Source of the DNA: Flavobacterium fragile | GTDB taxonomy: Bacteria > Bacteroidota > Bacteroidia > Flavobacteriales > Flavobacteriaceae | DNA length: 64,000 bases | Direction: 5' to 3' | Assembly (NCBI RefSeq): GCF_023634865.1 | Contig: NZ_JAMLJN010000005.1 | Span: forward strand, 175,879 to 239,878 | Shown here: positions 17,103-25,127 of the stretch, piece after piece | How positions within the stretch are numbered: position 1 is the first letter of the stretch | Layout: each line of letters begins with the position of its first letter | Position numbers and translations under genes: made by a program | The notes under the pieces: model-generated | What the model saw: only the letters and a program-made list of their open reading frames with translations | Database searches by the model: none | What the model was told of the DNA's origin: nothing

Positions 17103-17957
17103 ATGTTACATTTTGCATTTAAAATAAAGATTGGTATCATCCTAATACTAATGAGTTGCTCAATCTTTTCACAAGAAATACTAACAGAAAAGAAGCGAAA
17201 GGAAGAAAATCTTCAATTTACTGAAACGGACTCATTAATGAAAATGAGTTCATTAAATCAAATAGGCCTTTCTGAAGTACAGAGTTTCTACAGTGGAAAT
17301 ATAGAAAAAATGAGCACTACTTCACTATTTTATCTAAAAAAATCTAAAAATCTGAAGTTCACTTTTGTAGTGAGAGTTAATATGAAATTAAGAGCTTCCA
17401 TAAATAGTTTTAAATACGATGCCGAGATGTATGTTAAACATGGTAAAAATTACTATTCTTTTGCTGGGGCAAGTATATCCGATAAGGAATTGTTTCCTAA
17501 TTACGAATTGTTTTATCAATTTTACAGCAATTTAGGCCGTAGTTGGGAATTAGAAACAGGAAGTAAATTTTTAGCGGCTCAAAATTTCAATCTTGTTACG
17601 CCCATCATTGGATTTACTAAAGATTTTGAAAAAAATAGAATTTCTTTCAGAAACTTTCTGACTTTTACTAGCGATAAAATGTATTATTCTAACATAATGC
17701 AATGGCGCCATTTTCTCAATGAAAAGCGGGATAACTTATTACTTGTAACTGGCTTTGGCAATGCTCCTGATAGCAGAAATATTGATTTAGCAGACGATTT
17801 CATTATAAATAAAACTATTTTTTCAGGATTAGCTTATGAAAAAAACTTTGAAAAATTTAAGTTAACAGTAACCTCTGTTTACAATAGAAATAATTTTAAT
17901 ACGGGTGCCAAATTCAATCAATTCGATATTTACTTTAATTTAATACATAGCTTTTAA
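17103..17957 (+). CDS. YaiO-like outer-membrane beta-barrel
   Basis: A 284-residue protein with a signal peptide (cleavage near FSQE, ~residue 25). Alternating-residue strands run through to a C-terminal aromatic end (IYFNLIHSF), as in outer-membrane barrels. Segments such as YELFYQFYSNLGRSWELETGSKFL resemble the YaiO family, whose E. coli member sits next to the glycosyltransferase gene yaiP. It starts 3 bp after the synthase stop. It is the likely outer-membrane exit or anchor for the polymer. The family call is moderate; the barrel nature is clearer than the exact family. Confidence 0.75.
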   Translation: MLHFAFKIKIGIILILMSCSIFSQEILTEKKRKEENLQFTETDSLMKMSSLNQIGLSEVQSFYSGNIEKMSTTSLFYLKKSKNLKFTFVVRVNMKLRASINSFKYDAEMYVKHGKNYYSFAGASISDKELFPNYELFYQFYSNLGRSWELETGSKFLAAQNFNLVTPIIGFTKDFEKNRISFRNFLTFTSDKMYYSNIMQWRHFLNEKRDNLLLVTGFGNAPDSRNIDLADDFIINKTIFSGLAYEKNFEKFKLTVTSVYNRNNFNTGAKFNQFDIYFNLIHSF

Positions 17958-17982
17958 TAGTATTTGTATTTTGAAAATTCTT

Positions 17983-19695
17983 CTAATTTTTTTTAAAACT
18001 AAACAAAATTTCATGCTTATCACTCAGCTTTTTTTTAAGTCGCTGTTTAGCTTTTTTTACAGCGTCTAATGTAATTCCAAGGATTTCTGAAATTTCTAAA
18101 TTACTAAATCCTAGTTTTTGTAAATAGATTATTCTTAAGTTAGAATTAGTTAAGGAAGGAAAATTGGTTTTCAAGTAACTACTAAACTCGGGATATTCAT
18201 TTTCAAACTGACGTTTAAAACTCATCCAATTTTCTTCCGTCATCAGATGTGACTCTAGTAAAGCGTTCAGTTTTCCTCTCTTTGCTTCTAAGTAAAATGA
18301 GGAAGAATACTTAATCTTCTCAATTTCATTTTTAAGCTTATTGATTTGAATATTTTTATCCTTCAAATACTCTACCTGATTTTTAAAACTTTCACTAGAA
18401 GCCTTTAGCTTGTTTTCTATCTGTGTTTTTTGCTCTTCTAATTCTAAAACTCTATTTTCGTATGCCTCGTTAAGCTTGAAATGCTTCTTTCTTTGAAGAT
18501 AATAGATATACAATAGCATTATACTGGAGAATACTATAATGATTCCTAATACTCGTTTTCTGGTTTTTAGCTTGTTATATTCTATTTCTGCATCGCTCAA
18601 CTTCTTTTGGAACTTTGCCTTTTGAATTTGCCACTTCAAAAATTGTATTTGCTCATCGCCATCTGTACTTTTTAAGGAATCTTCTATAACCGCTATACGT
18701 CTTCTTAAATTTAATTCATTAACATCATTAGGTTGTAATTTCAGCAACTCTAACTTAAGCAGAATTATTTCTAATTCAGATCTTTTAAAATATGGTTTTA
18801 AAATAGCTATATCATAAGCTTGTTTGAGAACTAAAGTTGCCGCATCAAACTTTTTTAATTGCAAATAAATTCTACCCAAAGCAGTCAAGGCAAACATTGT
18901 ATTTTTATCTTCTTTAAGTATTTTTGAAATTCTAATATCTTCATTTAGAAGTTGAATAGCTAGTTCATATTTTTTTTGTTTCTCAAAAACTAAAGCCTTG
19001 TTACCAAGTGTTTTAGCCAATCGAAGACTATCATTAATTTTAATAGCAATATCTTTCGCTCGATCAAAATATTGTAAAGCCTTTGTGAAATTTTCTTTCT
19101 TGTAATAATTTATTCCCAAATTATCTAACAAAGATGCCTGATTTGACGAGTTGGACTCACAATATTTTAATGCTAAATTTAAATAATAATCTGATTCATC
19201 ATAATCTAAAAATGTTTGCATTATCCATCCGATAGTTTTAAATGTTTCCTCAGGTAAAATAATCTGCTTTTTATCAATATTTTTTAAATCCTCTAATAGA
19301 TCTAACAAAATAGGCTGCATTATTTGGTACTTTCGGTATTTGTAAAGATGGGTTATATAATTATATTTAGTCCAAACAATTAACGAATTATCATTTAATT
19401 GAGACGCTAACTTTATAGATTTCTCATACAAAACCTTATCTTTTGACTTTACATTATCTTGAAAAGCAACATAACCATTTGCTAAAAAAGCATAATAAAG
19501 GGGAATAAAATTCCTGTTTTTAGAAAGTGGTGTTATAAATTTTTTTAAAGAAGCCGTATCGGATGGGAAAAATTTTTCTTGCTTAATTAAGGCTTTGCAA
19601 TGGTCATTTAGCCTACCATTTTTTGGGACAATAATTTGAGCATTTACCAAAAAAAAAGAAAAATAGCAAAAAACAAGATAATAAGATAGTTTCAT
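17983..19695 (-). CDS. TPR-LuxR-type transmembrane transcriptional regulator
   Basis: A 570-residue regulator of a kind common in Bacteroidota. In order it has a signal peptide (ends ~VNAQ), about six TPR-like repeats in the periplasm (~residues 40-350, such as ASLLDNLGINYYKKENFTKA), one transmembrane helix (~382-398, VLGIIIVFSSIMLLYIYYL), a coiled coil (~400-470), and a C-terminal LuxR-type HTH (LGFSNLEISEILGITLDAVKKA). It converges on the YaiO gene with a 25-bp gap. It may regulate the polysaccharide locus by sensing an envelope signal; this is inferred from proximity only. Confidence 0.88.
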   Translation of the reverse strand: MKLSYYLVFCYFSFFLVNAQIIVPKNGRLNDHCKALIKQEKFFPSDTASLKKFITPLSKNRNFIPLYYAFLANGYVAFQDNVKSKDKVLYEKSIKLASQLNDNSLIVWTKYNYITHLYKYRKYQIMQPILLDLLEDLKNIDKKQIILPEETFKTIGWIMQTFLDYDESDYYLNLALKYCESNSSNQASLLDNLGINYYKKENFTKALQYFDRAKDIAIKINDSLRLAKTLGNKALVFEKQKKYELAIQLLNEDIRISKILKEDKNTMFALTALGRIYLQLKKFDAATLVLKQAYDIAILKPYFKRSELEIILLKLELLKLQPNDVNELNLRRRIAVIEDSLKSTDGDEQIQFLKWQIQKAKFQKKLSDAEIEYNKLKTRKRVLGIIIVFSSIMLLYIYYLQRKKHFKLNEAYENRVLELEEQKTQIENKLKASSESFKNQVEYLKDKNIQINKLKNEIEKIKYSSSFYLEAKRGKLNALLESHLMTEENWMSFKRQFENEYPEFSSYLKTNFPSLTNSNLRIIYLQKLGFSNLEISEILGITLDAVKKAKQRLKKKLSDKHEILFSFKKN

Positions 19696-19935
19696 ATAAT
19701 GGCTACTTTGAAGAGCGAAAGTATGAAATATACTTTACTTAATCTAAACTTTTTTAAATTTGAGCCGCTAAATTACAACTGGAGCAAAAAAAATACAGAT
19801 TGTAAAAGGAGACATTTAGGGGACAATTTTAGAAAATAATTAATTTTACTAAAACAATAATTAAAGTTGATTTTCTGACCACTCCTTGCTTAATCAAAAC
19901 AAAATTACAACAAAAACTTACTGATAAAATTATAA

Positions 19936-20124
19936 CCAAAATCCTTATTTGATGAAGAAATTTACCATAAAAATGATATTCCATATGGGTTTTAGTCTAT
20001 CACAGACCTAAAGAAGGTTTTTAACATTAAAAACATGAGCACAAATAGCAAAGCTAATTTAGAAAAGATTTATAAACAAAAAGCCGTTCATACTTTTACG
20101 CCTTTTGCATCAATAGATTATTGA
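19936..20124 (+). pseudogene. Decayed ORF fragment
   Basis: One frame reads as protein-like sequence on both sides of a single in-frame TAG at 19993-19995: LFDEEIYHKNDIPYGF, stop, then SITDLKKVFNIKNMSTNSKA and onward to a TGA at 20122. Amino-acid composition is normal for a soluble protein. I could not assign a family. It may equally be chance openness in AT-rich DNA. Confidence 0.3.
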
Positions 20125-20542
20125 GATTAATGACTTGAATCTTATGGTTTACATAATGAAATATGATTATTGACTGAATCCTGAAATTTTGAGAAAAAGC
20201 ATGTTTAAATTTTAAAAATTATTTTTTTTTAAAATCGATAAGAAATTTATGGAATATCATAGTTTTTGCGTAGGTAAATTTTATAAAAATGAAAGAAATT
20301 AATGTAATATATTTATACAAAAAATTTAAAATTATTTGAAATAAATAGTGTTAATTTTATCAATATAAACTAATTCTTTAAAATTTAATAAAACGATGAA
20401 ACAAACCTCACTTTTGAATTTAATTAATGAATTCAACACCAGAGAGACTTCCCTAAAGCTTTAAAAAATTTAATTACATAATATTTCTACGTATATAAAA
20501 TATCAGATGATAAAAATCATACAAATAACTGTAATTAGATTA

Positions 20543-20550
20543 TAAATTTG
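20543..20550 (+). promoter_or_regulatory. -7 element of the Rrf2 gene
   Basis: TAAATTTG is an exact TAnnTTTG match, 20 bp upstream of the start codon at 20570. Confidence 0.5.
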
Positions 20551-20569
20551 CTCTCTTAAATAGTTTAAA

Positions 20570-21007
20570 ATGTTTTCCAAATCTTGTAATTACGCCATCA
20601 AAGCCACCATTTTTATAGCCCAACAATCCTTACAGGAAAATAAAGTAAGTTTTGTTGATATTGCAAAAGAAATTGATTCTCCTACAGCATTTACAGCAAA
20701 AATTCTACAGATTTTAGTAAAAGCAGGGATAATAGAATCGGTTAAAGGCGTAAACGGGGGATTTTATATTCCCAAAAGAAAAATTAAAAAAACTTTTTTA
20801 GTTCAAATCGTTGATGCTATAGATGGTGATTCGGTGTTTCAGGGTTGTGGTTTGGGATTATCTCATTGTTCAGAAAAACATCCTTGTCCTGTGCATGATA
20901 AATTCAAAAGTATACGAAATCAATTAGCATACATGCTAAAAACAACGAATCTAGAAGAATTAGCTTTGGGAATTAAATCAGGAGAAACTTTCTTGAAAAC
21001 GCTATAA
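20570..21007 (+). CDS. Rrf2-family Fe-S regulator, NsrR/IscR-like
   Basis: A 145-residue winged-helix regulator. The N-terminus MFSKSCNYAIKATIFIA and the wing KGVNGGFYIP are typical of Rrf2. Three cysteines at residues 93, 100 and 106 (CGLGLSHC then PCP) match the Fe-S ligand cluster of NsrR and IscR. NsrR senses nitric oxide, and this gene sits at the edge of a nitrous-oxide reductase, haemoglobin and RIC island, so NO sensing is a sensible inference. Its own -7 box is close. No isc or suf genes are nearby, which makes IscR less likely. Confidence 0.88.
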   Translation: MFSKSCNYAIKATIFIAQQSLQENKVSFVDIAKEIDSPTAFTAKILQILVKAGIIESVKGVNGGFYIPKRKIKKTFLVQIVDAIDGDSVFQGCGLGLSHCSEKHPCPVHDKFKSIRNQLAYMLKTTNLEELALGIKSGETFLKTL

Positions 21008-21034
21008 AACTAATTCTTCTAATTTGTAGTATTT

Positions 21035-23020
21035 TTAAAACTGAAACATCAAATTTACAAAGACATTTCGTCCCATTCTTGGAAGATTTTTCCAATCGGT
21101 GTAAGTAGTATAATTGGCATCGAATATGTTTTCAACACCTGTATTTAGGATCATTTTTGATTTTTCAAAAGTGAATTTATAACCCAAATTGGCATTTACA
21201 ATTGCATAATCAGGCGTTTTGTCTTCTCCATAAAAAGTATTGTATTCAGTTTGTTTGGCATTTCCTCTTAGTTGTAATTCCGAACTAAATTTTCCAAGTC
21301 TAAAACCTAAAGAAGTCATGTAATTAAACGGACTCATAAAAGGCAATCCGTTATTCTTATTGTCTTTTCCTAAGTTATAAACGAATTGTCCTTTCCAAAT
21401 CCAGAAATCAGATAATTGATAACTTACCGTAAAATCGGAAGATAAAATAGTAGCGTAATCTAAAGCGGTATAAACTTTAATTCCATTAGCACCAATGGTC
21501 ATAGGCGCTACCGAAGCATCAGGAATTCCGATGATATAATCGTAAATATGAAAGTACGATGCTGATAATTTCGTTTGCCATTTCGCATTTTTGAATCCAA
21601 TATTAGCATTTCCTTCTAATGATTTCTCGTTTTTTAAATTGGGGTTTCCAATGTAATCAAATCCATCAAAACTGTTGTACAAATAAAAGCCATACCCTTC
21701 AGAAACTGATGGAGCGCGTTCGCCATAACCCATTCCGAATCCATACGAAATTCCATTCTTGTTGTAGAAATAATTAGTGGAAAAACTTTTCAAGAATCGA
21801 GATTTTGAGGCTTGCATTTCTGGATAGAAAATCTGTAAACTTTGTAAGCCGAAATCACTCGCAACATTGTTATTATGAAATCCTAAATTCGTATTGAATT
21901 TCAGATTAGAATGGCAATTGATTTCGTAATTATCTTCCAAATAAATTCCAGTGTACAAGGTACGAACATCAGGCCAAGTGTACATAAACATTAAATTTTC
22001 GTTTGGATCAGATGGATACATCGTCATTTCGGCAACGGAACGATTGTAAAACGAATTCAAATTGGCTAAAAATTGATGTTTTTTGTATTTTGCATTTACT
22101 TTGGAATAAAAACCATAGGTATCACTCCAACCTGGCATGTCCATATGAATAGGAACTTCAGGGCGTTTGGTATCATCCATAGTGTGCGTAATCGTATTGA
22201 AATAGAGTTTGGTTTCCCAATTATCGATTGGCTCCAAATTAGGTTTGTAATTGAATTTTACCGAAGTAATCAAAGCTTCCGCTAGAGAAACATCCATTGG
22301 TAACGCAGGATAACCGACATCGGTTGCTTTATCAAAAATTACTGAAGCTTCAATGTTTTTATTAGGTGCCAATCGGTAACCCGAAGTTGCAGATAAATTC
22401 AATTTTCTGAACTGTGAAAACTGAATTTCTTTATTATTTCCTGCTTTGTAATTTTCGGCATCGCGAAACATTACATCGGTATCTACATAAAATAAACTAT
22501 CCGCATAATTGATGGCAGAACCTATGATTTTCTGACGATTATTCGTTTCATAACCTGAGTTGACAAAGAATTCCCAACCCGCATTGGTAAATTGACGTTG
22601 GCTTCTTTTTAAATCAATCGAACCACCAATTGTATTTCCGTGACAACTGCCTTGTTGGCCTGAAGAAATGGTAGCTTCTGATAAATTCGATACTTCAACA
22701 TAGGATGTTACTGGGTCCATTTTATCGGTACAAGCGCCAAAGATTCGCATTCCGTCGATGGTAACTACAGTTCGCTCGGTTGCCATTCCGTTGATAATGG
22801 GTTCCCAAGCATAAGCACCTCTTTTGATTAAATCTACTTTGGTTGATTTTTGTAAAAATTCATCTAAAGTAGCGAGTGTTTTGGTTTGTTTTTCGTGCAA
22901 GGCTGCTTTTGTTCCTACTACCAAAACTTCTTTAAGTTCTTTGGTTTTAAGAGAATCCGCTTCTTGACTAAAAGTAAAACAAAACGAAAGTGACAGAAAA
23001 AATACTATTAATTTTTTCAT
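21035..23020 (-). CDS. TonB-dependent copper receptor, OprC/NosA type
   Basis: A 661-residue outer-membrane receptor: signal peptide (ends ~FTFSQ, residue 19), plug domain (~30-140) and barrel to a C-terminal Phe (FVNLMFQF). OprC of Pseudomonas binds copper through a CxxxM pair in the plug and an HxM pair in the barrel. Here C97-TDK-M101 and H279-T-M281 are present at matching places, and the plug has IDGMRIFGACTDKM as in that family. Copper import would feed NosZ and its maturation. The downstream-encoded nos genes and the Met/His-rich lipoprotein gene upstream support this. It is transcribed leftward with a terminator between it and the lipoprotein gene. Confidence 0.9.
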   Translation of the reverse strand: MKKLIVFFLSLSFCFTFSQEADSLKTKELKEVLVVGTKAALHEKQTKTLATLDEFLQKSTKVDLIKRGAYAWEPIINGMATERTVVTIDGMRIFGACTDKMDPVTSYVEVSNLSEATISSGQQGSCHGNTIGGSIDLKRSQRQFTNAGWEFFVNSGYETNNRQKIIGSAINYADSLFYVDTDVMFRDAENYKAGNNKEIQFSQFRKLNLSATSGYRLAPNKNIEASVIFDKATDVGYPALPMDVSLAEALITSVKFNYKPNLEPIDNWETKLYFNTITHTMDDTKRPEVPIHMDMPGWSDTYGFYSKVNAKYKKHQFLANLNSFYNRSVAEMTMYPSDPNENLMFMYTWPDVRTLYTGIYLEDNYEINCHSNLKFNTNLGFHNNNVASDFGLQSLQIFYPEMQASKSRFLKSFSTNYFYNKNGISYGFGMGYGERAPSVSEGYGFYLYNSFDGFDYIGNPNLKNEKSLEGNANIGFKNAKWQTKLSASYFHIYDYIIGIPDASVAPMTIGANGIKVYTALDYATILSSDFTVSYQLSDFWIWKGQFVYNLGKDNKNNGLPFMSPFNYMTSLGFRLGKFSSELQLRGNAKQTEYNTFYGEDKTPDYAIVNANLGYKFTFEKSKMILNTGVENIFDANYTTYTDWKNLPRMGRNVFVNLMFQF

Positions 23021-23034
23021 GATATAAAGATTTT

Positions 23035-23070
23035 AAAAAAGGTCATTATAGTGTCATAACGACCTTTTTT
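23035..23070 (-). terminator. Intrinsic terminator after the copper lipoprotein gene
   Basis: A stem of about 15 bp with one mismatch runs from AAAAAAGGTC (23035-23044) to GACCTTTTTT (23061-23070) with a 6-nt loop. It lies between the lipoprotein stop and the receptor start on the minus strand, so it may cut or attenuate transcription into the receptor gene. Confidence 0.75.
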
Positions 23071-23081
23071 ATAAGTAAAAA

Positions 23082-23927
23082 TTAAAATTCGATTTCGAAG
23101 AAAATACTACTAGAAGTAACGGTTTCAGAAATTTCTTCTCCTTTTAACACAGTTCCTTCAGCGTTGGCTAGTTGTAGGTTGATTTTCCAATAACCTGTCA
23201 TGGTTAACGATAATTTCCCATTGTATAATCCGTTAGCAACAGCTTGAGTAGCATGTACGTTGTTTGGAGATGAATGATTTCCCATACTTGGCATTCTTGG
23301 GTCAATTTTTACGGTGTAACCATCAACAACTGGGAACGTCATCATGTTTTGCATTTTCCAAACACCAACTTTCATATCGTTAATGGCTACTTTTGGAGTA
23401 GTAGGTTCTATTAAAGCTACCAAGTATTTTGTACCATCCGAACCCATAAAGGTGTTTACTTTACGTTTAGTAGAAGCGGGCACATCGATTACATCTGTTG
23501 CTGTGTAATCCACACCATTAATAGTATAATCGATTTTTAAATCCCAATATTCTGTAGTATTCTGCGCCATTTGGAACATAATATATCCTTTATACAAAGT
23601 TCCATTTTCAGTTACTTTTTCTACTGCTGAATATGGGCACGCATGTGTCATTGAAGTCATGTGCATAAGTGGAGACCAACTCACTTCTGCATTTTTAATA
23701 TAATTGTTGGTTCCGTTTTCTTTGATTCGTAGGCTAATTTCATTGTATCCTTGTTCTAAACTTCCCATTTTAGAATACAATTCAATAGTATGTGTGTCAT
23801 TAGTGATTTCTTTAAATTTAGTAATTCCGTCTAATTCATTTACAGCAGTTTCATCATCGTTTGAACAAGACACGAAAGTTAAGGCCATAGCAAAAATGGC
23901 TACAATATATTTTATTGAAGTTTTCAT
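23082..23927 (-). CDS. Met/His-rich lipoprotein, probable copper-binding
   Basis: A 281-residue lipoprotein (lipobox FVSC, Cys about residue 21). Methionine and histidine clusters suggest Cu(I)/Cu(II) binding: PLMHMTSMTHACPYS in the first half and a YtkA-like DPRMPSMGNHSSPNN motif near residue 210. No catalytic motif is seen. It is encoded just upstream of the OprC/NosA-type receptor on the same strand, with a terminator in between. Together they probably capture copper for nitrous-oxide reductase. The exact family is not recognised; the copper role is inferred from composition and context. Confidence 0.75.
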   Translation of the reverse strand: MKTSIKYIVAIFAMALTFVSCSNDDETAVNELDGITKFKEITNDTHTIELYSKMGSLEQGYNEISLRIKENGTNNYIKNAEVSWSPLMHMTSMTHACPYSAVEKVTENGTLYKGYIMFQMAQNTTEYWDLKIDYTINGVDYTATDVIDVPASTKRKVNTFMGSDGTKYLVALIEPTTPKVAINDMKVGVWKMQNMMTFPVVDGYTVKIDPRMPSMGNHSSPNNVHATQAVANGLYNGKLSLTMTGYWKINLQLANAEGTVLKGEEISETVTSSSIFFEIEF

Positions 23928-23959
23928 TATATTTTTTAATTAAAGTGATTGTAATTAAA

Positions 23960-23980
23960 TCTGAAATACTTGATTTCAGA
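23960..23980. promoter_or_regulatory. Inverted repeat at the copper lipoprotein promoter
   Basis: TCTGAAA and TTTCAGA are perfect 7-bp arms with a 7-bp spacer. They lie directly downstream (minus strand) of a near-consensus -7 box CAAATTTG at 23981-23988. A second imperfect palindrome (24005-24013 with 24019-24027, 8 of 9 pairs) lies about 35 bp upstream of that box. Both are candidate regulator sites. Confidence 0.4.
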
Positions 23981-24043
23981 CAAATTTGGATATAAGTTGA
24001 GTGGGTTAATTCAGAAAATGAACTAACAAAAACCAATATTTAA

Positions 24044-24418
24044 TTAAGAAATAAATGTGGGTGGATGAAAGAAGGCACAATCATTCAAGTGAAAGTAAAG
24101 ATTAGAATAATTGTTACCAATAGAAGTTTTATTTAAAAAATAAATTTGTCTAATTTCTATCGGTTGAATTTCCTGAAAAAATACTATTTCAGTTTGTTCG
24201 AAAGATATTTTCTTATCAGAAGAATTTTCAGAATTACTTTCGGAAGCTTTTGCCAATTGTTTTGCCAAGTGACACTTTCCGTTACATTTTAATTCCGGTT
24301 TGGATTTATTCTCACAAAGGTTAGTTACAATATACTCATAATTCACGGCATACTCTAAAACCGGAAGTATTGGCTTTAGAAACATCAATGCAGTTAATAT
24401 GACTAGTAATTGTTTCAT
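24044..24418 (-). CDS. Small secreted CNGKC protein of metal-associated loci
   Basis: A 124-residue protein with an N-terminal hydrophobic signal or anchor (~residues 1-20). The segment ELKCNGKCHLAKQL contains a CxxxC pair and His, and the end is DCAFFHPPTF. Proteins with this CNGKCHL and HPP pattern recur beside copper and other metal genes in flavobacteria, to my knowledge without an assigned function. Its promoter has an exact -7 box and an Fnr-type palindrome like those of the nos operon and RIC gene, so it belongs to the same regulon. The metal link is inference. Confidence 0.75.
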   Translation of the reverse strand: MKQLLVILTALMFLKPILPVLEYAVNYEYIVTNLCENKSKPELKCNGKCHLAKQLAKASESNSENSSDKKISFEQTEIVFFQEIQPIEIRQIYFLNKTSIGNNYSNLYFHLNDCAFFHPPTFIS

Positions 24419-24422
24419 GGGA

Positions 24423-24430
24423 CAAATTTA
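24423..24430 (-). promoter_or_regulatory. -7 element of the CNGKC gene
   Basis: The minus strand reads TAAATTTG followed by TCC, the same -7 and start-site sequence as at the RIC promoter. It lies only 5-12 bp upstream of the start codon, so the leader is very short. Confidence 0.55.
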
Positions 24431-24452
24431 CAAGAAATAAATTAAGGTCTAG

Positions 24453-24468
24453 TATGATTTCAGTCATA
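24453..24468. promoter_or_regulatory. Fnr-type palindrome, CNGKC/Crp intergenic region
   Basis: TATGATTTCAGTCATA has one arm mismatch compared with the two perfect copies at 34350 and 34441. Its centre is 37.5 bp from the -7 box end of the CNGKC gene, near -42 from the start of transcription. It also lies upstream of the divergent Crp/Fnr gene, so autoregulation is possible. Confidence 0.7.
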
Positions 24469-24539
24469 TTTTTTTTACTTTTATTGAAATTAATTTGTGC
24501 TTTATCTAAAAGAATTAAAGCCTTCAACACAACTACTTT

Positions 24540-25127
24540 ATGCAGATAGATTTAGATTTATTATTTACTTGGGGTGCTATTGCCAAAGAGTACAAGAAAA
24601 ATGAAATTATTTTCCATGAAGAGGAATCGGCAAATTTTTATTATCAAATCATCGATGGTTGCGTAAGAATGTACAATTCCAATGACGAAGGAAAAGAGTT
24701 TACTCAAGGCTATTTTAAAAATGGTCAGAGTTTTGGTGAACCACCTTTGTTTATTGATGAAGTGTATCCTTCCACTGCAGTAGCCTTTAAAGATTCCAAA
24801 ATAATAAAAATTTCGAAGGAGAAGTTTTTAAAGATTTTAGAGGAATATCCTTTTATTCAGAAGCAATTCTTGAATTTAATGGCAACTCGAATTCACACCA
24901 AAGCCAAAACTACAAAAGACATTGTAAATCAAAAACCAGAGTTTCGAATTTTAGCCTTTTTAAATGCCCACAAAAACCCCGATTGTCCTAAAAAAGAATT
25001 GGTAGCATTTACAAGACAAGAAATTGCCAACTTTACAGGTTTACGTGTAGAAACTGTGATTCGAGAGCTTTCAAAAATGAGCAAGACGAATAAAGTGGAA
25101 ATAATCAACCACAAATTATATTACTGA
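24540..25127 (+). CDS. Crp/Fnr-family regulator of the nos/NO island
   Basis: A 195-residue regulator with an N-terminal cNMP-type barrel (~residues 15-115) and a C-terminal winged helix (FTRQEIANFTGLRVETVIRELSKMSK). The E and R of the recognition helix (ETVIRELS) are those that read TGA/TCA half-sites, and TGATT..AATCA palindromes occur at three promoters in this island. It lacks the four cysteines of O2-sensing Fnr, so it may be a DNR-type NO or haem-based sensor; that is inference. It overlaps the next gene by one base (TGATG). Confidence 0.9.
   Translation: MQIDLDLLFTWGAIAKEYKKNEIIFHEEESANFYYQIIDGCVRMYNSNDEGKEFTQGYFKNGQSFGEPPLFIDEVYPSTAVAFKDSKIIKISKEKFLKILEEYPFIQKQFLNLMATRIHTKAKTTKDIVNQKPEFRILAFLNAHKNPDCPKKELVAFTRQEIANFTGLRVETVIRELSKMSKTNKVEIINHKLYY

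Larger units (their letters stand above)
19696..20569. other. Long non-coding or decayed intergenic region
   Basis: An 874-bp stretch between the divergently oriented TPR-LuxR and Rrf2 genes. There is no intact gene of credible length. It holds a decayed reading frame at 19936-20124 and a short ORF from 20397 (MKQTSLLNLINEFNTRE) that stops after 22 codons. Both look like remnants of lost genes. Confidence 0.5.

Noticed and set aside
24336..24530. 64-codon minus ORF over the Fnr box region
   Set aside because: It overlaps the CNGKC gene in another frame and would cover the promoter and Fnr-type palindrome.
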